DNA of 37,382 nt from Blautia sp. AF19-10LB (GCF_003461245.1 NZ_QTWS01000029.1:1-37382), one strand, 5' to 3'. Positions 13,044-22,355 are shown, numbered from the stretch's first letter. A program made the numbers and translations. Notes: generated by a model not told the origin, from the letters alone.

Positions 13044-14323
13044 GGATTGCAAGGGAGAAATTTATCGCAGATATTGCGGGGTATGTGAAGAAGTATGCAG
13101 GACAGTATGGGATTTTGGTGTACTCGCCTGTGATCGCACAGGCAGTGTTGGAATCCGGATGGGGCGAGAGCCGGCTGGCCAGTCAGTACTATAACTATTT
13201 TGGACTGAAATGTGGCACCAGATGGACTGGCAGGTCTGTAAATATGCGCACAAAGGAAGAATACAGGGAAGGGACGCTGACTTCCATCCGTGACAATTTC
13301 CGGGTGTTTGATTCCATGGAAGAGGGCGTAAAGGGCTATTTTGAATTTATCCAGCTGGAACGGTACCGTAACCTGCAGGGAATCCGGGATCCGCAGGAGT
13401 ATCTGGAAACCATCCGTGCTGACGGGTATGCCACTTCTTTTTCCTATGTGGAAGACTGCATGAAGGTGATCCGTCAGTATGAACTGACAAGATTTGATGA
13501 AGGGGGATGTGAGACTATGGCAAAGACTGCTGGGAGTGTTCTGGATGTGATGAGGGGCTGGCTGGGATTCAGTGAGGCCAATGGAAAGTTTAAGGAGATC
13601 ATTGATCTGTATAACAGTGTGAAGCCGCTTCCAAGAGGATATGCGGTGCAGTATTCGGATGAATGGTGTGATACCTGTGTGTCTGCTGCCGGGATCAAGG
13701 CAGGATGCAGTGATCTGATCGGCAGGGAATGCGGTGTTGAGGAGCATGTGAAGATTTTTAAAAAGATGGGGATCTGGATTGAGGATGGCACCATCACGCC
13801 GGAGCCGGGTTATGTGATTGTCTATAACTGGGATAAGGCAGCACAGCCGAATGACGGGTATAGTGATCATATGGGTTTTGTGGAGAAGGTTTCCGGCGGA
13901 ATGATTACTGCTATTGAAGGTAACAGGGGTGAAAAGGTTGACAGAAGGGTGATCCCCCTGGGATGGGGATATATCCGCGGGTATGCGGCTCCACGGTATG
14001 AGAAGGCTGTGAATGGAACCGGCGGGAATACCGGTACAGGAAAGAAGAGTGTGGAAGCTGTGGCGAAGGAAGTGCTTGCCGGAAAATGGGGAAACGGTGA
14101 GGACAGAAAAAAGAGACTGCAGGCAGCAGGGTATGATTATGGGGCAGTGCAGGCGAAGGTGAATGAGCTGGTGAAAGGCAGTAACAAAAAGAGTGTGGAA
14201 ACTGTGGCAAAGGAAGTTATTGCTGGAAAGTGGGGGAACGGCGAGGACAGGAAGAAGAGACTGCAGGCAGCGGGATATGATTATGGGGCAGTGCAGAAAA
14301 AAGTGAATGCGTTGATGAGATAG
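13040..14323 (+). CDS. Bifunctional endolysin: glucosaminidase, CHAP, two CW_7 repeats
   Basis: This 427-residue peptidoglycan hydrolase has three parts. Residues 1-155 are an endo-beta-N-acetylglucosaminidase domain (SPVIAQAVLESGWGESRLAS with the catalytic Glu, then YYNYFGLKCG and GYATSFSYVEDCMKVI). Residues 165-315 are a CHAP amidase/peptidase domain (YSDEWCDTCVSAAGIKAGC with the active Cys, GYSDHMGFVEKVSGG with the His, AIEGNRG). Residues 335-427 are two Cpl-7 (CW_7) cell-wall-binding repeats with the same core, EDRKKRLQAAGYDYGAVQ. It begins on the holin stop. All catalytic residues are present, so it looks active even though nearby phage genes are broken. Confidence 0.93.
   Translation: MRIAREKFIADIAGYVKKYAGQYGILVYSPVIAQAVLESGWGESRLASQYYNYFGLKCGTRWTGRSVNMRTKEEYREGTLTSIRDNFRVFDSMEEGVKGYFEFIQLERYRNLQGIRDPQEYLETIRADGYATSFSYVEDCMKVIRQYELTRFDEGGCETMAKTAGSVLDVMRGWLGFSEANGKFKEIIDLYNSVKPLPRGYAVQYSDEWCDTCVSAAGIKAGCSDLIGRECGVEEHVKIFKKMGIWIEDGTITPEPGYVIVYNWDKAAQPNDGYSDHMGFVEKVSGGMITAIEGNRGEKVDRRVIPLGWGYIRGYAAPRYEKAVNGTGGNTGTGKKSVEAVAKEVLAGKWGNGEDRKKRLQAAGYDYGAVQAKVNELVKGSNKKSVETVAKEVIAGKWGNGEDRKKRLQAAGYDYGAVQKKVNALMR
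14042..14323 (+). repeat. Two 144-bp direct repeats encoding CW_7 units
   Basis: The units start at 14042 and 14186. They encode KKSVEAVAKEVLAGKWGNGE and KKSVETVAKEVIAGKWGNGE followed by the same GYDYGAVQ block. Base identity is high, so a recent tandem duplication or gene conversion is likely. Confidence 0.85.
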
Positions 14324-14327
14324 TAGA

Positions 14328-14383
14328 AAGCCTGCTGTTGTCTGTGGAGAAATTTGTGGATGATGGCAGGCTTATTTTTTTTG
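14328..14383 (+). terminator. Terminator after the endolysin, with a conserved loop
   Basis: AAGCCTGC (14328-14335) pairs with GCAGGCTT (14366-14373), followed by T8. The 30-nt loop contains TGTGGAGAAATTTGTGGATG, which recurs nearly unchanged in the hairpin loop at 25191-25243. Bases 14384-14589 beyond it are AT-rich with no gene seen. Confidence 0.75.
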
Positions 14384-14589
14384 TTTGAGGTTTCAAACTT
14401 TTATGTGACAAACATAACTGTCTGTGCTATTATAAAAACAATATAAGCGAAAATGACTTTTGCGGAAACGAAAGTATCTTTATATATTTTTTATGCGTAT
14501 ACTTCCTATTACGGTATTAAATAATTGCAAAGTTGATTACTAATATTTTTTCATTATTACAGGTACAATAAGAACATGTAATAGTGGAA

Positions 14590-14922
14590 ATGAGGTATAG
14601 TTACTTGCAGATAGAGAAGTATATTGCGGATAAAATAACATCTTTGTGTGAAAAGCGAGATATCAGTAAATATAGATTATCGCAGCTGTCGGGAATTTCC
14701 CAGTCGTCACTGGGAAGAATCATGGCGCAGGAAAACCTGCCGTCGCTGATCACACTTGAAAAAATATGTGCAGCTTTGGGCGTGACATTATCGCAGTTTT
14801 TTCAGGAAGGTAATTCAGAGAATCTGACAGAAAAACAGAAAGAAGTTCTAGGGATATGGAACGATCTGAGTACAAATGAGCAGGAAACAGTAATGTCAAT
14901 GCTGCGTGGACTTCGGAAGTAG
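14590..14922 (+). CDS. XRE family helix-turn-helix regulator
   Basis: This 110-residue protein has an N-terminal Cro/cI-type DNA-binding domain at about residues 8-65 (IADKITSLCEKRDISKYRLS, then QLSGISQSSLGRIMAQE and TLEKICAALGVTLSQFF), followed by a short tail (LTEKQKEVLGIWNDLSTNEQ, ETVMSMLRGLRK). The tail resembles the C-terminus of other Clostridia XRE regulators. GTG 14584 is an alternative start; neither start has a clear ribosome site. The gene stands between the phage lysis genes and the first c-di-GMP leader. Its terminator is the left edge of the region copied at 29770, so it may be a leftover phage repressor or a host gene at the junction. Confidence 0.8.
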   Translation: MRYSYLQIEKYIADKITSLCEKRDISKYRLSQLSGISQSSLGRIMAQENLPSLITLEKICAALGVTLSQFFQEGNSENLTEKQKEVLGIWNDLSTNEQETVMSMLRGLRK

Positions 14923-14923
14923 A

Positions 14924-14960
14924 AGAACAGTTCGAGTATATGTATCGGCTGTTCTTTTTT
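14924..14960 (+). terminator. Terminator of the XRE gene
   Basis: AGAACAG (14924-14930) pairs with CTGTTCT (14949-14955), then T run. A close copy, AGAACGG/CTGTTCT with the loop TTCGATGTATATATCGG, lies at 29770-29805. Confidence 0.7.
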
Positions 14961-14990
14961 GTTTTTGAACGTTAAAACAGTAATTTTTTC

Positions 14991-15019
14991 TTGTGCATAG
15001 TAGAACGTTAAAGTATAAT
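14991..15019 (+). promoter_or_regulatory. Promoter of signalling operon A
   Basis: TTGTGC (14991-14996), a 17-bp spacer and TATAAT (15014-15019) give a sigma-A promoter about 35 bp before the riboswitch. The same element with TTGTGT is found at 29838-29866. Confidence 0.7.
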
Positions 15020-15057
15020 AAAATCAGTTTTTTGCATAAGTTTAAAAGCTATAATAA

Positions 15058-15127
15058 GGAAATCGGCAAACCAGATGAAAGTCTGGGACGCAAAGCTACA
15101 GGGCCTGTAAAATGGCAGCCAGTTGCA
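15058..15127 (+). promoter_or_regulatory. c-di-GMP-I riboswitch (GEMM) of operon A
   Basis: The conserved GEMM-I blocks are present: GGAAATCGGCAAACC, the GAAA tetraloop of P2 (CCAGA-TGAAAG-TCTGG), GGGACGCAAAGC, and the P3 side GGCCTGTAAAATGGCAGCC. The P1 stem can form between AATCGGC and GCCAGTT. The 3' P1 strand (about 15120-15127) can instead pair with TGCACTG (15138-15144), which would break the terminator. That suggests c-di-GMP turns the operon off, by inference. Confidence 0.92.
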
Positions 15128-15139
15128 TGAAATGACGTG

Positions 15140-15166
15140 CACTGTCTGTTTGACAGTGTTTTTTTT
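15140..15166 (+). terminator. Terminator of riboswitch A
   Basis: CACTGTC (15140-15146) pairs with GACAGTG (15152-15158) around TGTTT, followed by T8. It is the expression platform of the upstream aptamer. Confidence 0.85.
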
Positions 15167-15222
15167 GCGGTGTTATTTCATAGACGTAACAATAATGATT
15201 TTATCAGGAAAGAGAGAAAAAT

Positions 15223-17001
15223 ATGAAAATCAAAAAAGTACAAAGCGTATGTCTTATTTTGGCATGTATAGCAGCAACAGGACTTATAGGATGTGGAAAA
15301 ACAGATGAAACGTCAAAGAAGCACGAAGCAATTACTTTTATGGCTCCTTATCTGGAGGTGGACAGCTTTATAGAAGAGGTGCATAAAACATATCCGGAGA
15401 TTGAGCTTGAAGTAGTCCCGTACAGCGGAGCAAACACAACAACCTGTCTGCAGAATATGTTAGAGGCAGATGATCTTCCGGACATCTGCACACAGACTTT
15501 TTATAAGCCGGATGTGGTGGATGTCAGTGATAAGATGATTGATCTCTCCGGATACGATTTTACAGATAATTATGTGGAATCACGTCTGAAAGATGTATCC
15601 GATGATGGTGCACTTTATATGCTTCCATCTTTGTACAACTGTTATGGAATCACTTATAATAAAACACTGCTTGAGAAAAATGGCTGGAAACTGCCAACAT
15701 CTTTTACAGAGCTTGAAGAACTTGCAGACAAAGCAAAAGAAGCAGGAGTTACGTTATGTATGGCACAGATTCAGTACCCAGGTTCAGCCTTTCAGTATAT
15801 ATGTAATATTGCGGATGCGGGATTCCTTAGTACCATGTCTGGAAAGCAGTGGCAGAAAGATTACCTGTCAGGAAAGGCAAATGTAAGCGATACACCAGGC
15901 ATGATGGAAAGTATGGAATATATCCAAAAGTGGAAAGACCTTGGGATGCTTGACTGCAGCAACAGTGATCCGGCAGATGATAGCAAAACAAGAGAAGATT
16001 TTATAAAGGGAAACTCACTGTTTCTATTGGGACCACAGAATGGCATTATGGACACAGAAGATACAATGGACAAATTTGGTCTGATGCCATACCTGTCTGA
16101 AGACGGAAGCAGGAATGTATTTATTTTAAATGTAAACCGTTATTATGGATTGAATAAAGAGCTGGAGAATCATCCTGAGAAACTTGAAGACGCATTAAAA
16201 GTCATGAAGGTATTGTCTACGGTAGAAGGAACCAGCGCCCTGTATCCGGACAGCACATTAAAAGCAGGACTACTTCCTTTCAAAGATGCAAAGGCAGATG
16301 ACACCTTTTATGCAGATATTTCAGATATGATCAATGCAGGGAATACGACACCGTTTATTTATGCTGGATGGGAAAATACGATTGTAAATACCGGAAACAA
16401 AATGCTGGAATTCATGCAGGATAAGGCATCAATAAAGGATGTGTCAGATCAGCTGGATGAGGATCAGGACAGCGTGGTAAATAACCAGCCGGAAGTGATT
16501 ACAACAGTCACAGAGGAAATCTCACAGGAAAGCTGTGCAAAGCTGGTGGGCAGATGTTTTGCCGAGGCGACCGGAAGTGACATTGCTCTTATATCTCTTG
16601 GAACATGGATCAGTGGAAATGGTACGAACCAGAACAATGATGGCGTGAGCGGAAAACTGTATGCAAAGAATATTACAGACTATGATATCTGTACCATTCT
16701 TCCGACTGGCTGGTCACGGACTATTAATACAATCAGGCTGACAGGAAAACAGATTCGGGCATTGTATGAAGAAGGTTACGATGCAGTTGGTACAGGTAAG
16801 AATTATCCATATATGCTGGTAAATCCTGAAGATATGAAACTGGAGGATGGAAAGACTTATCAGGTCGCAATTTCCGGAATCAGTGAAAAACTGGCGTCAG
16901 AAACGGAAGTGACAGACAGTGGTATTGTGGGTATGGATGCGGCAAAAGAGTTTTTGGGGCAATTTAAGACTTTAAGTGAAGCAGACGCTGAATGGAAATA
17001 A
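15223..17001 (+). CDS. Solute-binding lipoprotein with a 5'-nucleotidase C-terminal domain
   Basis: This 592-residue secreted lipoprotein has a signal with lipobox LIGC (Cys 24). Residues 35-430 form a family-1 extracellular solute-binding domain (FMAPYLEVDSFIEEVHKTYP, then ADDLPDICTQTFYKPDVVDV, MLPSLYNCYGITYNKTLLEK). Residues 430-590 match a 5'-nucleotidase C-terminal domain (AEATGSDIALISLGTW, YDICTILPTGWSRTINTIRL, TGKQIRALYEEG), without the metallophosphatase domain that normally precedes it. No ABC permease follows; the next gene is a membrane histidine kinase. I infer a ligand-binding co-receptor rather than an importer, perhaps reading sugars and nucleotides together. First gene after the c-di-GMP riboswitch. 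Confidence 0.82.
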   Translation: MKIKKVQSVCLILACIAATGLIGCGKTDETSKKHEAITFMAPYLEVDSFIEEVHKTYPEIELEVVPYSGANTTTCLQNMLEADDLPDICTQTFYKPDVVDVSDKMIDLSGYDFTDNYVESRLKDVSDDGALYMLPSLYNCYGITYNKTLLEKNGWKLPTSFTELEELADKAKEAGVTLCMAQIQYPGSAFQYICNIADAGFLSTMSGKQWQKDYLSGKANVSDTPGMMESMEYIQKWKDLGMLDCSNSDPADDSKTREDFIKGNSLFLLGPQNGIMDTEDTMDKFGLMPYLSEDGSRNVFILNVNRYYGLNKELENHPEKLEDALKVMKVLSTVEGTSALYPDSTLKAGLLPFKDAKADDTFYADISDMINAGNTTPFIYAGWENTIVNTGNKMLEFMQDKASIKDVSDQLDEDQDSVVNNQPEVITTVTEEISQESCAKLVGRCFAEATGSDIALISLGTWISGNGTNQNNDGVSGKLYAKNITDYDICTILPTGWSRTINTIRLTGKQIRALYEEGYDAVGTGKNYPYMLVNPEDMKLEDGKTYQVAISGISEKLASETEVTDSGIVGMDAAKEFLGQFKTLSEADAEWK

Positions 17002-17014
17002 GCGGAGGGGAAGG

Positions 17015-19297
17015 ATGCGGAAGGCAAAGAGTTACCGAAACTTAATATTGGGCTGCTGTATGGCTGGCGGAGCGATGCTTCTTGCATTTTTTTTCCTGTA
17101 TCATACTTATATCCAGGATATTATCTATGAGGAACGATTAAACCAGATGGAAGAGATTACCCATCAGATGTTTCAAAATCTGGAGGATGTAATCGATTCC
17201 CACTGGGACCGGGTAACGGAAGAATGTAATTATCTGAAAGATGCAAATATACAGACTACAGATGAGCTATGCAGACATATGAAAAAGAAATATGAATTAT
17301 CAGCATATGCAGATCATAAGATCATGTTGATGGCAGTGGATTCAGAAGGCGGATATTATACAGAATCCGGAAACAGGGGACTTTTCCGGGATCTGGATTA
17401 TTTTGAAGAAAATCCTGAAAAGATCAGTTTTGTTTTTGATTCTATGACGGATAACCAGTCAAAGATGATATTTCTGAATCGTCTGCAGGAACCCATAGAT
17501 CTTCAGAATGGAGAAAAGAAAACTTCAATTCTCTATTTTGGAATTGCTCAGGACATGGAACAGCTGAATCCTTATTTTAACTGCGAGGCATATAATGGAA
17601 ACAACAGTGTGTATGTACTGGATGATAATGGATTTAAATTGTTCAATAGCAATCAAGTAGAACTAATCAAGGGACATAATGTTTTTTCTGTTTTACAGAA
17701 CATGAAGTATCTTCACAATTCTTCCTTTGAGAAAACAAAGGCGGAACTGGAAGAAAAAGGCTGCAGTTATTCTAATGCAGTTCTGGATGGAACAGAATAT
17801 TTTTACGGGTTAAAAAGAATGGAAAATGCCGAATGGACCCTTATCTTTCTGGTTCCGGCAGAATATGTTGCTACGAATACCTTAAAACTTGTCAATTTTG
17901 TTACGATAGTTATCGTTATCTTTACGGTTATCGCAGCTGTCTGCGTTATGCTGGGAATTTCTCTTATTATGCGTAGAAATCAACAGGAAGCGATTCGTGT
18001 GGAGCGGGAAAATAATGCGAGACTGGAAACAGTGAATACAGAACTGCGGCAGGCAAAAAAAGCGGCAGAGGAAGCTTTTCAGGTGGCAGAGGAAGCGAAC
18101 AGATCCAAGAGTAGTTTTCTTGCCAATATGTCTCACGATATACGTACTCCTATGAATGCAATCATTGGTATTACGTCATTGGTCCGACATGATGCCGCTG
18201 ATAAAGGCAAGGTAATAGAGTATGCAGATAAAATAGATATTTCATCACAGCATCTGTTAGGAATTATTAATGATGTTTTGGATATGAGTAAGATTGAGGC
18301 AGGAAAAACAGTCTTCAAGTATTCTGACTTTTCTATTCTGGATTTTATTCAGGAACTTGACACTATATTTCATTCTCAAATATATGAAAAGAAGCAGACA
18401 CTTACAATTATAAAAGAAAACATCCGTCATGAATGGGTGAATGGAGATCGGGTTCATTTGATGCAGATTTTCAGTAATCTGCTGTCTAATGCGATTAAAT
18501 ATACACAGGAAGGTGGAAAAATTCAGCTTCTGGCAGAAGAATGTGAATCGAATTCATCTGTTTATGCAAAGTATCGCTTTTTAGTCAGAGATAACGGCAT
18601 GGGAATGTCGGCAGATTTCAAGGATATAATCTTTGATGCATTTACCCGTGCAGAAAATTCCCTAACAAATAAGATACAGGGAACAGGTCTTGGAATGGCA
18701 ATCACCAAAAATCTGGTTGATTCGATGGGCGGAACGATCGATGTAGAAAGTGAACCGGGACAAGGCAGCTGTTTTGAGATTTTTATGGATCTGAAAATTG
18801 CAGAAGAAAGATCTGTTTCTCCGGCGTCACAGGCAGAAACAGATGAGCAGGATGGTAATATCCTGCAGGGTATGCGGTTCCTGTGTGCAGAGGATAATGA
18901 GATAAATGCAGAAATCCTGACAGAACTGTTAAAGATTGAAGGTGCGGAATGTACCATCTGTGAAAATGGTGAAGAGATTTTGAAAACATTTGAACAGTCT
19001 GATCCAGGTGATTATGACATGATTCTAATGGATGTGCAGATGCCTGTTATGAATGGTTATGAGGCAACGAAGGCAATCCGCAGAAGTTCCCATAAACTGG
19101 CAAAGACGATTCCGATTATTGCCATGACTGCCAATGCATTCTCAGAAGACATTCAGCATTCCCTTGCGGCTGGCATGAATGCACATGTTTCAAAACCGGT
19201 TGAGATGAAGGTGCTGGAAAAGACGATCAGAAGCATAAAATCTGGTGGGGGGGGGTACCGAACCGCAGGTCACTGTACAGTGACGAATGGAAAGTAA
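17015..19297 (+). CDS. Hybrid histidine kinase with receiver domain (operon A, first)
   Basis: This 760-residue inner-membrane sensor has a first membrane segment at about 9-30, an extracellular Cache-like sensor at about 31-285, a second membrane segment at about 292-320 and a coiled linker. The HisKA box is NMSHDIRTPMNAII (phospho-His 374). The ATPase has NLLSNAIKYT and GTGLGMAITKN. The receiver has AEDNEINAEILTELL and ILMDVQMPVMNGYE (phospho-Asp 673). I chose ATG 17015 behind GGAGGGGAAGG; the longer GTG start at 16976 would lie inside the lipoprotein gene. A G9 run at 19247-19255 encodes GGGG just after the receiver. The cytoplasmic half is almost the same as that of the kinase at 31934. 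Output probably goes to the HPt protein downstream. Confidence 0.9.
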   Translation: MRKAKSYRNLILGCCMAGGAMLLAFFFLYHTYIQDIIYEERLNQMEEITHQMFQNLEDVIDSHWDRVTEECNYLKDANIQTTDELCRHMKKKYELSAYADHKIMLMAVDSEGGYYTESGNRGLFRDLDYFEENPEKISFVFDSMTDNQSKMIFLNRLQEPIDLQNGEKKTSILYFGIAQDMEQLNPYFNCEAYNGNNSVYVLDDNGFKLFNSNQVELIKGHNVFSVLQNMKYLHNSSFEKTKAELEEKGCSYSNAVLDGTEYFYGLKRMENAEWTLIFLVPAEYVATNTLKLVNFVTIVIVIFTVIAAVCVMLGISLIMRRNQQEAIRVERENNARLETVNTELRQAKKAAEEAFQVAEEANRSKSSFLANMSHDIRTPMNAIIGITSLVRHDAADKGKVIEYADKIDISSQHLLGIINDVLDMSKIEAGKTVFKYSDFSILDFIQELDTIFHSQIYEKKQTLTIIKENIRHEWVNGDRVHLMQIFSNLLSNAIKYTQEGGKIQLLAEECESNSSVYAKYRFLVRDNGMGMSADFKDIIFDAFTRAENSLTNKIQGTGLGMAITKNLVDSMGGTIDVESEPGQGSCFEIFMDLKIAEERSVSPASQAETDEQDGNILQGMRFLCAEDNEINAEILTELLKIEGAECTICENGEEILKTFEQSDPGDYDMILMDVQMPVMNGYEATKAIRRSSHKLAKTIPIIAMTANAFSEDIQHSLAAGMNAHVSKPVEMKVLEKTIRSIKSGGGGYRTAGHCTVTNGK
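19247..19284 (+). repeat. G9 tract plus 16-bp palindrome at the kinase 3' end
   Basis: Nine G at 19247-19255 lie in the coding frame. GTCACTGTACAGTGAC at 19269-19284 is a perfect palindrome and is translated into the tail. The same pair of elements occurs at 34193-34230. Slippage in the G run would change only the residues after the receiver domain. Confidence 0.7.
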
Positions 19298-19342
19298 CCG
19301 GACATAGAAGAATCAAAAAGGATAGTTAGGGATGGACAGAAA

Positions 19343-20158
19343 ATGAAAGGAAAAAGAGTGATTGCAGGCATTCTGCTTGCGGGAATTTTAGCAGTCACCC
19401 TGGCAGGGTGTAAAAACACAGATAACACGAAAGAAGAAACCGAAAAGCCTGTTATTACCCTCGGCAGTGACAACTATCCACCATACAATTATCTGAATGA
19501 GGATGGTGTACCGACGGGAATCGATGTAGAATTGGCTACGGAAGCTTTTAAAAGAATGGGATATCAGGTGGAGGTTGTCCAGATCAACTGGGAGGAGAAA
19601 AAAGAACTGGTGGAGAGCGGCGAGATTGATTGTATCATGGGCTGTTTTTCTATGGAAGGACGTCTTGACGATTACCGCTGGGCAGGACCATACATAGCAA
19701 GCCGTCAGGTGGTTGCTGTAAACGAGAGCAGCGATATTTATAAGCTAAGTGACCTGGAGGGAAAGAACCTGGCTGTTCAGTCCACAACCAAACCGGAAGG
19801 CATCTTTCTGAACCGGACGGATGAGAGAATCCCAAAGCTGGGTAATCTGATCAGCCTGGGACACAGGGAGCTGATCTATACGTTTCTTGGAAAAGGATAT
19901 GTAGATGCAGTTGCAGCACACGAGGAATCTATCGTTCAGTATATGAAGGATTATGATGCAAGCTTCCGTATTCTGGAAGAGCCTCTGATGATCACCGGAA
20001 TAGGTGTCGCTTTTGCAAAAGATGATGACAGAGGAATCTGTGAGCAGATGGGGCAGACGTTGGAAGAAATGCGTCAGGATGGCACATCCCTGAAAATCAT
20101 TGAAAAATACCTGGATGATCCCCAGAAGTACCTGGAGGTGGATGATCTTGGATATTAA
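19343..20158 (+). CDS. Family-3 solute-binding lipoprotein
   Basis: This 271-residue lipoprotein has lipobox LAGC (Cys 22) and a complete family-3 binding fold: LGSDNYPPYNYLNEDGVPTG, DVELATEAFKRMGYQVEVVQ, SGEIDCIMGCFSMEGRLDDY, LSDLEGKNLAVQST. Such proteins bind amino acids or small polar ligands. No permease or ATPase accompanies it. It lies between two hybrid kinases and its end overlaps the next kinase start by 17 nt, so it most likely presents ligand to that kinase. AGGGATGGACAGAAAATG gives a plausible but weak ribosome site. The ligand is not predictable. Confidence 0.85.
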   Translation: MKGKRVIAGILLAGILAVTLAGCKNTDNTKEETEKPVITLGSDNYPPYNYLNEDGVPTGIDVELATEAFKRMGYQVEVVQINWEEKKELVESGEIDCIMGCFSMEGRLDDYRWAGPYIASRQVVAVNESSDIYKLSDLEGKNLAVQSTTKPEGIFLNRTDERIPKLGNLISLGHRELIYTFLGKGYVDAVAAHEESIVQYMKDYDASFRILEEPLMITGIGVAFAKDDDRGICEQMGQTLEEMRQDGTSLKIIEKYLDDPQKYLEVDDLGY

Positions 20159-22307
20159 GAGAAAGAAAAAAGAAAAACGGATCCAGCTGCTCGGAGGTTT
20201 GATTGGAATCTGTGTGGCAGTAGTCTCTCTGTTTTATTTCTTCCACGCAGAAAAAGCGGAAGCAGAGAAAAGAATGGTGGAGATTGTAAACTATGTGAAA
20301 GTGCAGTGCTCCACCTACACCCATTATAATGAATCTTCGGAATCCAAAAGTCTTCTCCGTGCCATTGAAAGTGCCAGACAGATGAGCACGAATATCGATA
20401 CGGAAATAGAAAACGGCGGTCAGCTAAGTCGGGATTTTCTGAAAGAAAACCTGCAGACTCTCTGGGTGGATGGTATCATTATACTGGATGCAGAGGGAAA
20501 GATGGACTGTGAATACAGTATGGATGAGTCTCTGACTAATGAGATCACGGAGTATCTGCAAAAAGACATTATCATGGATTTTGACGGATATGAAGAAAGA
20601 ACTTATTCAGAACGGTTTAACAGGAAAGACGGATCACATATTGACATTGCAGCCTGTGCCAGAAAAGATGCACCAGGTATCGTTGCGACCTATTATTACA
20701 CATCTCCTGAATTTGCCAGAAACTATACGCTGACGATACAAGGGCTTTTAAATGGTTATAGTGTCCAGAAAGATGGAACGATTATTGTTGCAGACGAGGG
20801 AATCATTGTTGCCAGCAATGACGAGAGCCTGTTGGGGCAGAATACAACCGACAACGAAGTTGTTCAGGCAATGAAAAAGCATGCAGACAGTCAGCATATT
20901 TATCATTTGAAGAAGGAAGGAATTGGATGTTATGGAATCATGCTGAAGCAGCGTGATTATTATATTTATGCATATCTTCCGGACAGAGAGGTGTTTTATA
21001 ACCTTCCATTAAGCGTAGCAGGTGTCATTTTTCTTTATTTCCTGATGTTCAGTATATTCTGGTTCTGGACATACAGAACCAATCAGGCACATCAGAAAAA
21101 GGAACAGGAAAAAGATGAAAAATACAAAGCAGAACTTCTGATAGCAGCAAAAAAGGCAGAAGCAGCCAATGAGGCAAAAACAGAGTTTCTACAGCGGATG
21201 AGCCATGATATCCGGACTCCGATCAATGGAATCTGCGGCATGGTAAATATGGCAGACCATTATGCAGATGATATGGAGAAGCAGAAGGAATACAGAACAA
21301 AGGTTAAAGCGGCAGCCAATTTGTTGCTGGAACTGGTAAATGATGTTCTGGATATGAGTAAGCTGGAGTCTGGTGAAGTTGTTCTGGAAGAGGTTCCATT
21401 TAATCTGAGCAAAATCTCTGAGGAAGTGCTTGTCGTAATTGAACAGATTGCTGCAGAACAGAATATCCGGATTGTATGGGAGAAAAAAGAAATCACACAC
21501 CGTGCTCTTATTGGAAGCCCGAGGTATGTGAAACGTGTGATAATGAATTTCCTGTCCAATGCAGTGAAATATAACAGGGCAAACGGACATATTTATCTTA
21601 GCTGCAGGGAGATTCCATCCGAACAGCCAGGAATGACGACAATGGAATTTGTCTGTCGGGATACTGGAATCGGAATGGCAGAAGAGTTCCAAAAACATAT
21701 TTTTGAACCATTTGCACAGGAACATGCAGGAAGCCGCACAAAATTTTCCGGAACAGGTCTGGGAATGCCGATTTCAAAGAAACTGATTGAGAAAATGGGT
21801 GGAACGATTACCTTTGAAAGTGCAGAAGGCATAGGGACGACATTCGTGATCCGGGTTCCATTTAAAATAGATCTGGATGCGGATAAACGTGAAGAACAGA
21901 CGGATGCATCCGAAAAATCTATAAAGGGACTGCATATTCTTCTGGCAGAAGATAATGAGCTGAATATGGAAATCGCCGAATTTGTGCTTCAGGATGAAGG
22001 TGCTGACGTGACAAAAGCCTGGGATGGTCAGGAAGCTGTTGAACTGTTCAGAAATAGTGCTCCCGGTGAATTTGATGTCATTCTTATGGACATTATGATG
22101 CCGGTAATGAATGGCTATGAAGCTACAAAGATGATCAGGTCTCTGGACAGAGAGGATGCAAAGACAATACCGATCATTGCAATGACAGCAAATGCGTTCA
22201 CGGAGGACAGAATAAGAGCAAAAGAAGCAGGGATGGATGAACATGTTGCTAAGCCTGTTGATGTGGAACTACTGATAAAAGTAATTCATAAATTGGTGAA
22301 TGATTGA
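20142..22307 (+). CDS. Hybrid histidine kinase with receiver domain (operon A, second)
   Basis: This 721-residue protein has a membrane segment at about 15-33, an extracellular sensor at about 34-285 (VDGIIILDAEGKMDCEYS, then GTIIVADEGIIVASNDESLL, Cache-like), and a membrane segment at about 288-310 (FLYFLMFSIFWFW). The kinase core has RMSHDIRTPINGICGMVNMA (phospho-His 355), NFLSNAVKYNRANG and GTGLGMPISKKLIEKMGG. The receiver has ILLAEDNELNMEIAEFVLQ and ILMDIMMPVMNGYE (phospho-Asp 650). ATG 20142 is only 3 nt after GGAGG; TTG 20148 has better spacing and may be the true start. It is clearly a different lineage from the first kinase. Both ends suggest coupling with the lipoprotein before and the HPt gene after. 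Confidence 0.88.
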   Translation: MILDIKRKKKEKRIQLLGGLIGICVAVVSLFYFFHAEKAEAEKRMVEIVNYVKVQCSTYTHYNESSESKSLLRAIESARQMSTNIDTEIENGGQLSRDFLKENLQTLWVDGIIILDAEGKMDCEYSMDESLTNEITEYLQKDIIMDFDGYEERTYSERFNRKDGSHIDIAACARKDAPGIVATYYYTSPEFARNYTLTIQGLLNGYSVQKDGTIIVADEGIIVASNDESLLGQNTTDNEVVQAMKKHADSQHIYHLKKEGIGCYGIMLKQRDYYIYAYLPDREVFYNLPLSVAGVIFLYFLMFSIFWFWTYRTNQAHQKKEQEKDEKYKAELLIAAKKAEAANEAKTEFLQRMSHDIRTPINGICGMVNMADHYADDMEKQKEYRTKVKAAANLLLELVNDVLDMSKLESGEVVLEEVPFNLSKISEEVLVVIEQIAAEQNIRIVWEKKEITHRALIGSPRYVKRVIMNFLSNAVKYNRANGHIYLSCREIPSEQPGMTTMEFVCRDTGIGMAEEFQKHIFEPFAQEHAGSRTKFSGTGLGMPISKKLIEKMGGTITFESAEGIGTTFVIRVPFKIDLDADKREEQTDASEKSIKGLHILLAEDNELNMEIAEFVLQDEGADVTKAWDGQEAVELFRNSAPGEFDVILMDIMMPVMNGYEATKMIRSLDREDAKTIPIIAMTANAFTEDRIRAKEAGMDEHVAKPVDVELLIKVIHKLVND

Positions 22308-22355
22308 TAGAGCAGTGTCAAATAAGCGGTGAAATATAGACAGGAGGACTAAAAT

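Noticed and set aside
12917..13870. Minus-strand frame (317 codons) opposite holin and endolysin
   Set aside because: It is the shadow of a GC-richer coding strand. The plus strand has complete enzyme motifs and coupling.
14042..14323. Mobile repeat element in the endolysin gene
   Set aside because: The 144-bp units encode known CW_7 wall-binding modules in frame, so this is domain duplication.
15223..20158. Reading the binding lipoproteins as parts of ABC importers
   Set aside because: No permease or ATPase gene occurs in either operon; each lipoprotein is followed directly by a membrane kinase.
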